A DNA stretch of 20,866 nt from Acidimicrobiaceae bacterium. Its GTDB lineage: Bacteria; Actinomycetota; Acidimicrobiia; Acidimicrobiales; Microtrichaceae. The notes beneath the pieces are model-generated. The model was not told where the DNA came from and searched no databases. It saw only the letters and a list, made by a program, of their open reading frames with translations. Each line of letters starts with the position of its first letter. Positions within the stretch are counted from its first letter, which is position 1. Below, piece after piece: positions 14,353 to 20,866 of the stretch. The position numbers and the translations under genes are program-made. The DNA lies in NCBI GenBank assembly GCA_003514205.1, contig DORQ01000077.1, forward strand, positions 1 through 20,866. The letters are read 5' to 3'.

Positions 14353-15428
14353 CGAAGAATCTTCAAGCACGAGCCCCATGGATTGTCGCTGCGATTGTCC
14401 TGGTAGTCCTCCCGCTTCAACTGAATTCCTACTGGGTGGGCACCATCACACAATGGATGCCCCTAGCTATTGCGGCATTGGGACTCAATCTGCTCACGGG
14501 CTACAACGGACAGATTTCGGTGGGCCACGGTGCGTTGTATGGGGCGGGTGCCTATACCACGGCGCTGCTCATCACCAACTGGCGGTGGGGCTTCCTCGGG
14601 GCGATTCTTGGTGCTTCGGTGGTCTGCTTTTTCATCGGTGTGTTGATTGGGTTGCCAGCGCTTCGGATCAAAGGCCTCTACCTCGCGCTGGTGACGCTTG
14701 CTGTGGCGACGTTGTTTCCCCAAATTTTGGAGATGTTCTCGAAGACCACAGGCGGGAGCACGGGGCTCTCGATCACGTCGCCGCAGATCTATCGTGGAAG
14801 TCTTCGCGAAAAGCCGGTTCGGTTCCTTCCACCAGAAGGCAGCGGGCTGGCCACTGATCAATGGAAGTATTACTTCTTCCTTGCCATCACGCTTGTGTGT
14901 TTCATCCTCGTTCGCAACCTTGTGAAGAGTCGCTTCGGTCGAAGCCTGGTGGCCATCCGCGATAACGAGGTTGCTGCTGCCGTGAGCGGTGTCAACGTTG
15001 CGTCGGCAAAGGTGATCACCTTCGGAGTGAGCAGTGCGCTCGCGGGGATTGGTGGCGGTCTTGCGGCGCTTGCGAACGACCAGCCTCGGATTGCGTCAGG
15101 ATCATTCACGATTGAGACCTCGCTCTACTTCTTGGTCGCGGTGGTAGTTGGAGGGGCGGCAAGCATCATCGGGCCAGCCATTGGAGCCATCGCGTACGGA
15201 CTTTTCCTGAACGTACTCACTCCCGAATTGCCAGAGGATCTCAAGGCGTCGACCCCGCTCATCCTGGGTGGGTTGCTGATCGTGCTCATGTTGACCGAAC
15301 CCGGCGGAATCGTTGGGTTGTGGCGTCGTCTGTCAGCTGCAGTGCGCCGGAAGCGACATCGACACAGTGACCGAGCAGGGCACAAAAAACCTGAAACAAT
15401 TGTGGAAACCACAGGAGGAAATCAATGA
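14349..15428 (+). CDS. livM: Branched-chain amino-acid-type ABC transporter permease LivM
   Basis: 359 aa membrane subunit, partner of LivH. About eight to nine helices are visible, with the family stretch LNLLTGYNGQISVGHGALYG (47-66), LPALRIKGLYLALVTLA and the coupling loop SRFGRSLVAIRDNEVAAAVSGV (about 196-217). The region between about 130 and 175 is a longer hydrophilic external loop. The C-terminal 30 residues are basic (RRKRHRHSDRAGHKK) and probably lie in the cytoplasm. It overlaps livH and livK by 4 nt each; its last codons form the strong ribosome binding site of livK. Confidence 0.94.
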   Translation: MTKNLQARAPWIVAAIVLVVLPLQLNSYWVGTITQWMPLAIAALGLNLLTGYNGQISVGHGALYGAGAYTTALLITNWRWGFLGAILGASVVCFFIGVLIGLPALRIKGLYLALVTLAVATLFPQILEMFSKTTGGSTGLSITSPQIYRGSLREKPVRFLPPEGSGLATDQWKYYFFLAITLVCFILVRNLVKSRFGRSLVAIRDNEVAAAVSGVNVASAKVITFGVSSALAGIGGGLAALANDQPRIASGSFTIETSLYFLVAVVVGGAASIIGPAIGAIAYGLFLNVLTPELPEDLKASTPLILGGLLIVLMLTEPGGIVGLWRRLSAAVRRKRHRHSDRAGHKKPETIVETTGGNQ

Positions 15429-16819
15429 CCCCGTCAAGTTCAAGAGGTTCGCGACGCGTGCTTGCGACTCGGCTCACCGCGCTGGTGATCGCTGGCACAC
15501 TTGTTGCCGCTGGCTGCGGTCGCGAAGAGGATGACGCCGCGGAGGATAAGCCCTCCACCGCAACCGAGACATCTGGAGCGGATGGGGCAACCGATGAGGG
15601 TGACGCTCCAGCGGCCTTCATCAATCCTGATGATGATTGCACCAACTATGAGGGAACCAAAGGGATCACTGGCGACACGATCAAGATCGGTACCGTTCGA
15701 CCAGCCACTGGGCCGTACTCCATCTTTGACAAGGTCACCTCAGGCCTACAGGGCTGGGTTGACTCCACCAACTCCAAAGGCGGAGTGAAGGCAGGAGACG
15801 GAAAGACTTACAAACTCGAACTCGTCAAAGAAGATGACGCGTACGACCCCGCAAAGACCCCGGGCCTCGTCAAGAAGCTTGTGGAGCAGGACGGCGTGTT
15901 CGCTATCGTCGGCCAGATCGGCACTTCGAACAACCTCGCAGTTCGCGACTACATGAACGAGAACTGCATCCCCTCCATCGCACTTGCGACTGGCTCAACT
16001 GAGTGGGGCAAGGCGAATGAGTACCCGTGGTTCATCGGCGGCCTTCCCTCCTACGCCACTGAGGCCCACGCCTTCGCCGAGTACCTCAAGGAAACGAAGC
16101 CCACAGCGACCGTTGCCTTGCTGTATCAGGACGATGACTTCGGTCAGGCCTATCAGAAGACCCTGAAGAAGGAGATCGAGGGCACTGAGATCACTATCGT
16201 TGCTGAGCAGCCGTTCAACCCGTTGACAGAAACCAGCACCGAATCCAAGGTCGCCCAGTTGGCGAGTTCAAAAGCGGATGTGTTCTTCGTTGGTATCGGT
16301 GGCACGCCCTGCCCACGGACCCTGACCTTCATGCCCGCCGATTGGACACCAATGACCTACGTGTCGCTGACCTGTGCTTCCAAGACAGCGATGAGTCTTG
16401 CTGGTGGCAAGGACGAGGGAGTGTTCTCGACGCAGGCAACACTTGATCCAAGTGGAGCCACTGACCAGGCGAACCCGCGGGTTCAGGCGTTCCTGACCGA
16501 CGGTGCCGCGGCGGGTATCTCTGCTGATGATCTTCAGGGCGGTATTGCGGTCATTGGCTGGAACTTTGGAGCGATGTTCGGCGAACTTCTCGCACAGTCC
16601 CCCGAGGTCAGTCGAGCTGGTGTGATGAACACGGCCTACTCCCTTGACGGGGTCAACTTCGGGTTGCTCCGTGATGAGGTCAGTGCCACCACGAATGGCG
16701 ATGAGGACCCGTGGGCGCTTGAGGATCTGCGAATTGTGAAACGCACCGCCGGAGAGTGGGTTGAAGTAACACCGATGACCTCATACGCCGGCAAATCAAA
16801 CTCCTTCGAGGGCAAGTAG
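15425..16819 (+). CDS. livK: Branched-chain amino-acid-type substrate-binding lipoprotein LivK
   Basis: 464 aa extracellular solute-binding lipoprotein that captures the substrate for LivHMGF. The signal peptide (1-30) ends in lipobox LVAAGC with Cys31 as the lipidated residue, followed by an acidic, Ser/Thr-rich linker (about 33-65). The mature domain is a type 1 periplasmic-binding (Peripla_BP_6) fold: IKIGTVRPATGPYSIF near 82-97, GGVKAGDGKTYKLELVKEDDAYDP, FAIVGQIGTSNNLAVRDYMNE, and VALLYQDDDFGQAY. A strong AGGAGG-type site precedes the ATG. It is the last gene of the operon and is followed by two hairpins. The ligand could be a branched-chain amino acid or another small amide or acid. Confidence 0.92.
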   Translation: MTPSSSRGSRRVLATRLTALVIAGTLVAAGCGREEDDAAEDKPSTATETSGADGATDEGDAPAAFINPDDDCTNYEGTKGITGDTIKIGTVRPATGPYSIFDKVTSGLQGWVDSTNSKGGVKAGDGKTYKLELVKEDDAYDPAKTPGLVKKLVEQDGVFAIVGQIGTSNNLAVRDYMNENCIPSIALATGSTEWGKANEYPWFIGGLPSYATEAHAFAEYLKETKPTATVALLYQDDDFGQAYQKTLKKEIEGTEITIVAEQPFNPLTETSTESKVAQLASSKADVFFVGIGGTPCPRTLTFMPADWTPMTYVSLTCASKTAMSLAGGKDEGVFSTQATLDPSGATDQANPRVQAFLTDGAAAGISADDLQGGIAVIGWNFGAMFGELLAQSPEVSRAGVMNTAYSLDGVNFGLLRDEVSATTNGDEDPWALEDLRIVKRTAGEWVEVTPMTSYAGKSNSFEGK

Positions 16820-16832
16820 CCCGATGAGGAAT

Positions 16833-16852
16833 CGCCTCGAGAGATCGAGGCG
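16833..16852 (+). terminator. Hairpin after livK
   Basis: CGCCTCGA, loop GAGA, then TCGAGGCG: an 8-bp perfect stem with a tetraloop, 13 nt after the livK stop. No T-run follows, so on its own it is more likely a 3'-end stabiliser or part of a double terminator. Confidence 0.5.
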
Positions 16853-16866
16853 TCATAGAGATTGAG

Positions 16867-16904
16867 GACGGTGGCGGGCATCCGGTTGGATGACCGCCAC
16901 CGTC
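16867..16904. terminator. Long nested hairpin between convergent livK and HEAT-repeat genes
   Basis: GACGGTGGCGG (16867-16877) pairs perfectly with CCGCCACCGTC (16894-16904). Inside, after one G/A mismatch, CATCC (16879-16883) pairs with GGATG (16888-16892) around a GGTT loop. The result is 16 base pairs in 38 nt between two converging genes, suited to end transcription from both sides. On the plus strand a weak T-rich patch (CTCTTTC, 16914-16920) follows; there is none on the minus strand. Confidence 0.6.
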
Positions 16905-16931
16905 GCGTCTGCGCTCTTTCAGCGACTGGGC

Positions 16932-17549
16932 TCACTCAATGCTGAGGAGTTCCTCAGCAGCTTGGCGAACTTGCCAGTCGGTGTCTTTGGTGAGTTCGCG
17001 AAGCATTTTGTCCACTTCTGGCCCGTCGAACGCCACCAGGGCCAGGACTGCCCGTCGTCGGATCGTGGGGCGGTCGCTGCACGCCCGAACAACTATCGGC
17101 GCGCTTCGTTGCTGACCCAATGATCCGAGTGCTGCGACGGCACTCTCCCGGCACAGGTCTTCGTCATGGTGCTGTGCGATTTCCTCGAGTCGATCGAGGA
17201 TCGCTTCGGTCGTGGGATCGCACTCTCCAGCGACATAACAGGCCACTTCAAGGATGCTGGCATCGGTATCGCGGAGTCGCGAAGGCAGGTCGATCTCGGC
17301 ATCGAAGTCGCCTCCCCAGCGGTCTGGAATGGCGAGGAGTGCGCGGCGTCGAACGAGCGGGCTTGGGTCAGTTAAGGCAGCGGTGAGGTGGTCAATTTCG
17401 AGTGAATCCATTCGACACAAGGCGCCGAATGCGTATGCACGAGCTACATCCTCGGTGCTGTCCAGATATCTGAGTGCCTCTTGCATATTCCCAGAGAATC
17501 CTGACTCGACGACTTCACGATTCGAAAAGTTTCTCTGGTTCGGGCTCAC
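16932..17549 (-). CDS. HEAT-repeat protein
   Basis: 205 aa, all-helical, soluble. Repeated pairs of helices with the HEAT pattern (D-x-x-x-x-VR-x-x-A-x-x-AL) are visible: DPSPLVRRRALLAI (61-74), DTDASILEVACYVAGE, DEDLCRESAVAALGSLG, DRPTIRRRAVLALVAF and DTDWQVRQAAEELLSI. Such proteins act as binding scaffolds; a few relate to phycobilin lyases, but nothing here suggests that activity. The GTG start lies 6 nt after TAGGCT on the minus strand and lacks a ribosome binding site. It is convergent with livK and divergent from the Pro-rich protein gene. Confidence 0.85.
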   Translation of the reverse strand: MSPNQRNFSNREVVESGFSGNMQEALRYLDSTEDVARAYAFGALCRMDSLEIDHLTAALTDPSPLVRRRALLAIPDRWGGDFDAEIDLPSRLRDTDASILEVACYVAGECDPTTEAILDRLEEIAQHHDEDLCRESAVAALGSLGQQRSAPIVVRACSDRPTIRRRAVLALVAFDGPEVDKMLRELTKDTDWQVRQAAEELLSIE

Positions 17550-17555
17550 AAACCG

Positions 17556-17565
17556 AGCCTATACT
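17556..17565. promoter_or_regulatory. Overlapping divergent -10 elements (HEAT gene / Pro-rich protein gene)
   Basis: On the plus strand TATACT (17560-17565) is a near-ideal -10, giving a leader of about 26 nt with its own ribosome binding site before ATG 17598. On the minus strand TAGGCT (17561-17556) stands 6 nt before GTG 17549. The two hexamers share two bases, so one spot would fire in both directions: leadered to the right, leaderless to the left. Confidence 0.5.
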
Positions 17566-17587
17566 CCGTCCCGAATCGTTAGACAGT

Positions 17588-17592
17588 GGAGG
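17588..17592 (+). promoter_or_regulatory. Ribosome binding site of the Pro-rich protein gene
   Basis: GGAGG ends 5 nt before ATG 17598. It overlaps the codons after the alternative GTG 17586, which rules that earlier start out. Confidence 0.65.
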
Positions 17593-17597
17593 CGCGC

Positions 17598-18104
17598 ATG
17601 TCGCACATGGTTATCTTTCAGGCCACGGACGGAACCCCCGGCTACAACCAGTTCGAGACACTCGATCAGGCAGTTGTATTCGTGGAGCGACTTCGTAACG
17701 AGCAGGATGTCGAGAACTCGAGGATCTTTCGTCTTGAGGAATTGATGTTCGATTTCCGCCCATACTACAAGGTAGCAATGGCTGGCCAGGGCGACGCGGA
17801 TGCTTCGCTGCCCCCTGTCGTAGAAACCCCAGCCATTCAGGAGGAGTATCCCGCTCCGCCTCTGTCGGTAGTTGAGCCAATTGAGGAACCCGCCATTTCG
17901 GTTCCTCAATTCGAAGTGCCCACCTATCCGCCAGCACCCGAGTACGCAGAGGTCCCAGGCGGATTGTCCTCACTTCCCGCACCTCCCGAGTTCGCTGCAC
18001 CTGGCGCGGTTCCCGGAGCAGTGGCCCAGAGCTACGACTCGCCAGTTGGCGCGGTGCCAGCTGAAGCGCCAGCGCCTCCCCGCAAGGGACTCTTCGGTCG
18101 ATAG
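17598..18104 (+). CDS. Conserved N-domain / Pro-rich protein of unknown function with KGLFGR tail
   Basis: 168 aa from ATG 17598. Residues 1-61 form a compact predicted domain (SHMVIFQATDGTPGYNQFE, then a helix DQAVVFVERLRNE, then SRIFRLEELMFDFRPYYKVAM). I recall similar N-terminal domains in hypothetical actinobacterial proteins but know no function for them. Residues about 68-160 are Pro/Ala/Glu-rich and disordered. The protein ends in a basic PPRKGLFGR, which looks like a short linear motif for binding a partner. No signal peptide or membrane helix is visible. It is monocistronic: divergent from the HEAT gene and followed by a good terminator. Confidence 0.8.
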   Translation: MSHMVIFQATDGTPGYNQFETLDQAVVFVERLRNEQDVENSRIFRLEELMFDFRPYYKVAMAGQGDADASLPPVVETPAIQEEYPAPPLSVVEPIEEPAISVPQFEVPTYPPAPEYAEVPGGLSSLPAPPEFAAPGAVPGAVAQSYDSPVGAVPAEAPAPPRKGLFGR

Positions 18105-18121
18105 ATACGGCACAACTGAGT

Positions 18122-18161
18122 GAGGGGTCAGGATTGGATCTTGGCCCCTCGTTCCATTTTT
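18122..18161 (+). terminator. Rho-independent terminator
   Basis: GAGGGGTCA (18122-18130) pairs with TGGCCCCTC (18142-18150), nine pairs including one G-T wobble, around an 11-nt loop. GTTCCATTTTT follows with a run of five T. It stands 17 nt after the stop of the Pro-rich protein gene. Confidence 0.75.
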
Positions 18162-18178
18162 GAAGCCTTGACGGATTC

Positions 18179-18424
18179 TTAGGTTCCTAACTTGAGGCCA
18201 ATCAAAAAGACCACCACCCCAACGGCGGCGGCGAACAGCGACGCAAGCCCGCCGAGGATGACGAGGAGACCAATGACTGCTCGGAGGCGTTCCCGCCATC
18301 GGATAGTCGGCGATGTGGAAGCGAGCGCGTAGGGGCTGCGCATGTCCTCGTTGGCAACTGTCGGTACAGTGTTGTCCGGATTGGATTCTGGCATTTCCTC
18401 GACTACTGCCTGATGGTTACTCAT
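18179..18424 (-). CDS. Small membrane protein of unknown function
   Basis: 81 aa. The N-terminal 40 residues are polar and acidic; RWRERLR (42-48) is followed by about 30 hydrophobic residues (49-78, IGLLVILGGLASLFAAAVGV and on), long enough for one tilted helix or a tight hairpin. Its ATG (18424-18422) overlaps the ATG of the divergent protease gene (18423-18425) on the palindrome CATG. A weak GAGAAAG site stands 7 nt upstream, within the protease gene. It faces the terminator of the gene to its left. The membrane-segment pattern and complete frame support coding; the family is not recognised. Confidence 0.6.
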   Translation of the reverse strand: MSNHQAVVEEMPESNPDNTVPTVANEDMRSPYALASTSPTIRWRERLRAVIGLLVILGGLASLFAAAVGVVVFLIGLKLGT

Positions 18425-19580
18425 GAGCGAACTTTCTCAACGGCACGGGAACGATTCCTCAGTCCCGACGGGCACTGAGGCTGAGTTGGGGAGTGTCCTC
18501 GTTGCTGATGATGCTGGCACCATCGTAGCGACTCGGCCCCGGCGGCGGGTGCTTCGATGGATGGCAGGTGGCGTGTTGTTCGCTGCAGGGGTCGGGTTCG
18601 TCACCATTCCGCTGCCGTACTACGTGTATTCGCCAGGCCAGGCCACGGCGACTGAGCCGTTGATTACGGTCTCGGGCCACGACTCGTTCGACCCAGAGGG
18701 TCATATTCTTTTCACCACCGTTACCCAGTCGGAGGCAACGCCGTTCTTGCTGACTAGGGCGTGGCTCGACGACTTCCGCGACGTCCGAAAACGCGAAGAC
18801 GTCATTCCGGCAGGCGACGAGGAAAAGGAACGCAAGATCAACCAGCAACTGATGGACGAGTCGAAGCGAACGGCGCTCGTCGTGGCGTTCGATGTTCTTG
18901 GCCATCCTCTTGAGGTTTCGGGACAAGGAGCCTTCATCGATGCGCTCAGTGACGACCTGCCCGCTCGAAACTTCGTGAAGCAAGGCGACGTGATCGTTTC
19001 AATTGACGGTCAGCAGGTGGGCACTGTGGAAGATGTCACCAACCTTCTTGCCAATCGCCAAGCCGCCGAGGAAGTTCGGGTCGGGTTGCGTTCCTCGACG
19101 AATGACCAGGCGTATGAGGTGACAATCCCGCTCGGTTCGAATCCACAAGACACGAGCCGTGGTTATCTCGGCGTTGCGCTGTCAACGTTTCGGGAGAAGG
19201 TCGACCTTCCGTTTGATATCGAATTCGACTCGGGTGAGGTGCTGGGGCCCTCAGCCGGGCTCGCCTGGACACTTGGCCTTGTCGACCGACTGACTCCTGG
19301 TGATCTCAGTGGTGGGCGAATTGTTGCGGTCACTGGCACGATCGATGCCGCCGGCGATGTCGGTCCCATTGGTGGAATTGCCCAAAAGGTACTTGGCGCG
19401 AAATCTGAGGGAGCGACGATTTTCCTCTACCCGAATGAAACCTCTGCGAAGGACGTGAGTGAGCTTCGCAAGGCCGCTGGGGACTCGATCGAGTTGTACC
19501 CAGTTGGAAGCATTCAAGATGCGATCAAGGTTTTGGCACCACAGGGACTTGGCGAGTTCACAATTTCAGAGGAGAAATAG
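18423..19580 (+). CDS. PDZ and Lon-like (S16) membrane-anchored protease, YlbL family
   Basis: 385 aa. A cytoplasmic N-terminus (1-40, ending RPRRR) leads to one membrane helix (about 44-63), placing the rest outside. The segment YYVYSPGQA after the helix is typical of the YlbL group (Bacillus ylbL, mycobacterial Rv3194c). A PDZ domain spans about 160-240 (GDVIVSIDGQQV at 188-199). The C-terminal Lon-like domain has catalytic Ser277 in GPSAG and Lys322 in GIAQKVLGA, 45 residues apart as expected for the Ser-Lys dyad, plus TGTIDAAGDVGPIGG. Both active residues are intact. No Shine-Dalgarno or clear -10 precedes the ATG, whose start overlaps the divergent gene. The role is probably envelope quality control. 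Confidence 0.92.
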   Translation: MSELSQRHGNDSSVPTGTEAELGSVLVADDAGTIVATRPRRRVLRWMAGGVLFAAGVGFVTIPLPYYVYSPGQATATEPLITVSGHDSFDPEGHILFTTVTQSEATPFLLTRAWLDDFRDVRKREDVIPAGDEEKERKINQQLMDESKRTALVVAFDVLGHPLEVSGQGAFIDALSDDLPARNFVKQGDVIVSIDGQQVGTVEDVTNLLANRQAAEEVRVGLRSSTNDQAYEVTIPLGSNPQDTSRGYLGVALSTFREKVDLPFDIEFDSGEVLGPSAGLAWTLGLVDRLTPGDLSGGRIVAVTGTIDAAGDVGPIGGIAQKVLGAKSEGATIFLYPNETSAKDVSELRKAAGDSIELYPVGSIQDAIKVLAPQGLGEFTISEEK

Positions 19581-19629
19581 CCGAGCGTTACTGCGGCACG
19601 GTATACCCGACATTGCTCTGATATCGCCG

Positions 19630-19635
19630 TAGCAT
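19630..19635 (+). promoter_or_regulatory. Putative -10 element of the DivIVA-like gene
   Basis: TAGCAT (TANNNT) stands 7 nt before ATG 19643, which fits a leaderless start. An alternative is ATG 19670 with AGAGGG at 19658-19663, 6 nt upstream. Confidence 0.4.
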
Positions 19636-19642
19636 TCCCCTC

Positions 19643-20866
19643 ATGTCGGAGACGGGTAGAGGGCGGCCAATGATAGACATCGACTCGGCAGCGCGGCGCG
19701 AGTTCGCGAAGGTTCGAAAGGGCCTCGATCCATCAGAGGTTGCGACGCACCTTCGGGATTTGATTGATGAAATTCGACGCGCCAGATCCGATGAACAGGA
19801 GGCGGTGGCAAAAGCAGAGCACCTGCAACGCCAACTCGATAATCGGAACTCTGTAGATCCAGCGACTCTGAGTCGGGTGCTGGGTGATGAGACGGTGAGA
19901 GTTATTGATGCTGCGCGCAGCGCTGCCGAGGAGATCCGCGGCAAAGCACAAGAGAATGCGGAGCGCCTCGTTCGCGACGCGCAGTTGGAGGCCTCTGAAC
20001 TCGTGGCCTCTGCAACCGCAACTCGAGATGCTGCAGAACGCGAGATGGCTGAACTTCGCGAATCAACGAGGAAGGCAACGGAGTCGATGCGCTCTGAGGC
20101 CGAGGCCGAGGTTGCTCAACTTCGCGAGGAGTCAGCAGCTGAGGTTGCCGAGTTGGAACGTAGCTCGAAGGCGGAGCGGCTTCGGCTCCAAGAGCAAGCG
20201 GCCCAGGAGATCGCGGCGCTTCGGGATTCGGCCGAACAGCAGTCAACTGAGAAGCTCGCTGCGGCCGAGACCGTGCTGGCGGAACAGACCGCTCTCGCTG
20301 AGGCCGAGTCGGAGCGAATTGTTTCGCTGGCGACCCAGACTCTGGATGAGGCACGCCTCGATGCGGAGGAGGCTCGGCAGTCGGCAGCTCTGCAGGCCGC
20401 GCAGCATGTGGCTGCCGCTGAGCGAGATAGCGCCGCGATTCTCTCGAATGCGATCCTGCATGCTGATGCGCAGATCGAGGCCGCACGTGCTCGCGGTCGT
20501 GAAATGGTGAAGGAGGCGAGGGATACCCGGGATTCGATTCTGAGCGATTGCGCCTCAAAGCGGCATCTGGCTCGCCAGCAACTTGAGGCACTTCGTGCGG
20601 GGAGGGACTCTCTCGCTGAGTCGATGGCAACTGCCCGAGAGTTCTTTGACGGAGTACTCGCCGAGCTTGATCTGGCCGTACCTGCCGCCAGAACGGCAGC
20701 GGCTGATGCTGCGCAGAATTTGATCGAGACTCCTGATGCGGACCTTGCAGAGCTTCGGGCCACCATGGGGGTAGAGGATTCATTGGATGAGTCCACGGCT
20801 GCCGGGATGACTGAGGACTCTCCAGCGGTGGAGTCTTCTGTGGCAGAGCTTCCAGTTGAGGTGTCT
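19643..20866 (+). CDS. DivIVA-like coiled-coil protein (3' end beyond window)
   Basis: Open frame of 408 codons without a stop to the window edge. From ATG 19643 the protein reads MSETGRGRPMIDIDSAARRE and continues FAKVRKGLDPSEVATHLRDL (21-40), matching the N-terminal DivIVA domain pattern (F-x-x-x-x-x-GY-D-x-x-EV-x-x-x-L), with Leu28 in place of the usual Tyr. After this, about 300 residues are nearly pure Ala/Glu/Arg/Leu coiled coil, rich in AEEIR, AERL and AELRE-type turns. The last visible stretch (about 360-408) is acidic and disordered. DivIVA-type proteins (Wag31) mark curved membrane and organise polar growth or division; this may be a second, longer paralogue. ATG 19670 is an alternative start. 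Confidence 0.75.
   Translation, partial: MSETGRGRPMIDIDSAARREFAKVRKGLDPSEVATHLRDLIDEIRRARSDEQEAVAKAEHLQRQLDNRNSVDPATLSRVLGDETVRVIDAARSAAEEIRGKAQENAERLVRDAQLEASELVASATATRDAAEREMAELRESTRKATESMRSEAEAEVAQLREESAAEVAELERSSKAERLRLQEQAAQEIAALRDSAEQQSTEKLAAAETVLAEQTALAEAESERIVSLATQTLDEARLDAEEARQSAALQAAQHVAAAERDSAAILSNAILHADAQIEAARARGREMVKEARDTRDSILSDCASKRHLARQQLEALRAGRDSLAESMATAREFFDGVLAELDLAVPAARTAAADAAQNLIETPDADLAELRATMGVEDSLDESTAAGMTEDSPAVESSVAELPVEVS

Noticed and set aside
19902..20783. Long minus-strand open frames (293 and 226 codons) opposite the DivIVA-like gene
   Set aside because: Low-complexity shadow translations of a high-GC coiled-coil gene; the plus frame has the DivIVA domain and a start signal.

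Overview
The window looks like a chromosomal stretch from a high-GC Gram-positive actinobacterium, most likely of the Acidimicrobiia type. This is an inference from the proteins and layout: a SenX3/RegX3-like phosphate module beside ppk1, a predicted MutT1-like gene after ppk1, a YlbL-type PDZ/Lon-like protease, a Zincin_2 (DUF2342) protein, an actinobacterial 11-bp direct-repeat PHO box, and several gene starts that look leaderless. GC is moderate to high with few gaps. I see no tRNA or rRNA gene, no insertion sequence, no CRISPR array and no phage genes; this is a core-genome region.

Region 1 (1-5891) handles phosphate. On the minus strand, polyphosphate kinase ppk1 runs straight into the start of a NUDIX gene cut off by the window edge. 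Divergently, pstB, phoU, a sensor kinase and a response regulator form one tight operon. The shared ppk1/pstB intergenic region carries a clear PHO-box pair, so polyphosphate synthesis and the phosphate module are probably both under the regulator encoded here. Two oddities: pstB stands without pstS, pstC and pstA, and the kinase has no membrane segment.

Region 2 (5940-9930) holds an MFS-type transporter with a Gly/Ser tandem-repeat linker, a convergent Zincin_2 family protein, a divergent membrane-anchored SDR-like protein whose cofactor loop and catalytic Tyr are degraded, and a probable 60-residue small protein on the minus strand.

Region 3 (10041-11890) is a small operon: moaE, a single-pass membrane protein, and an MreB-family actin homologue.

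Region 4 (11976-16904) is a complete branched-chain/hydrophobic amino-acid-type ABC importer in the order livG-livF-livH-livM-livK, each gene overlapping the next by 1-4 nt, closed by two strong hairpins.

Region 5 (16932-20866) holds a HEAT-repeat protein and, divergent from it, a Pro-rich protein of unknown function; then a small membrane protein whose start codon overlaps that of a divergent PDZ/Lon-like protease; and finally a long DivIVA-like coiled-coil protein that runs off the window end.

The most notable non-gene signal is a repeated start architecture. Three unrelated genes share TACGATG-N6-GTG, which reads as a -10 hexamer 7 nt before an in-frame GTG. Four more genes have a TAGNNT hexamer 6-8 nt before their start. 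Both fit leaderless transcription.
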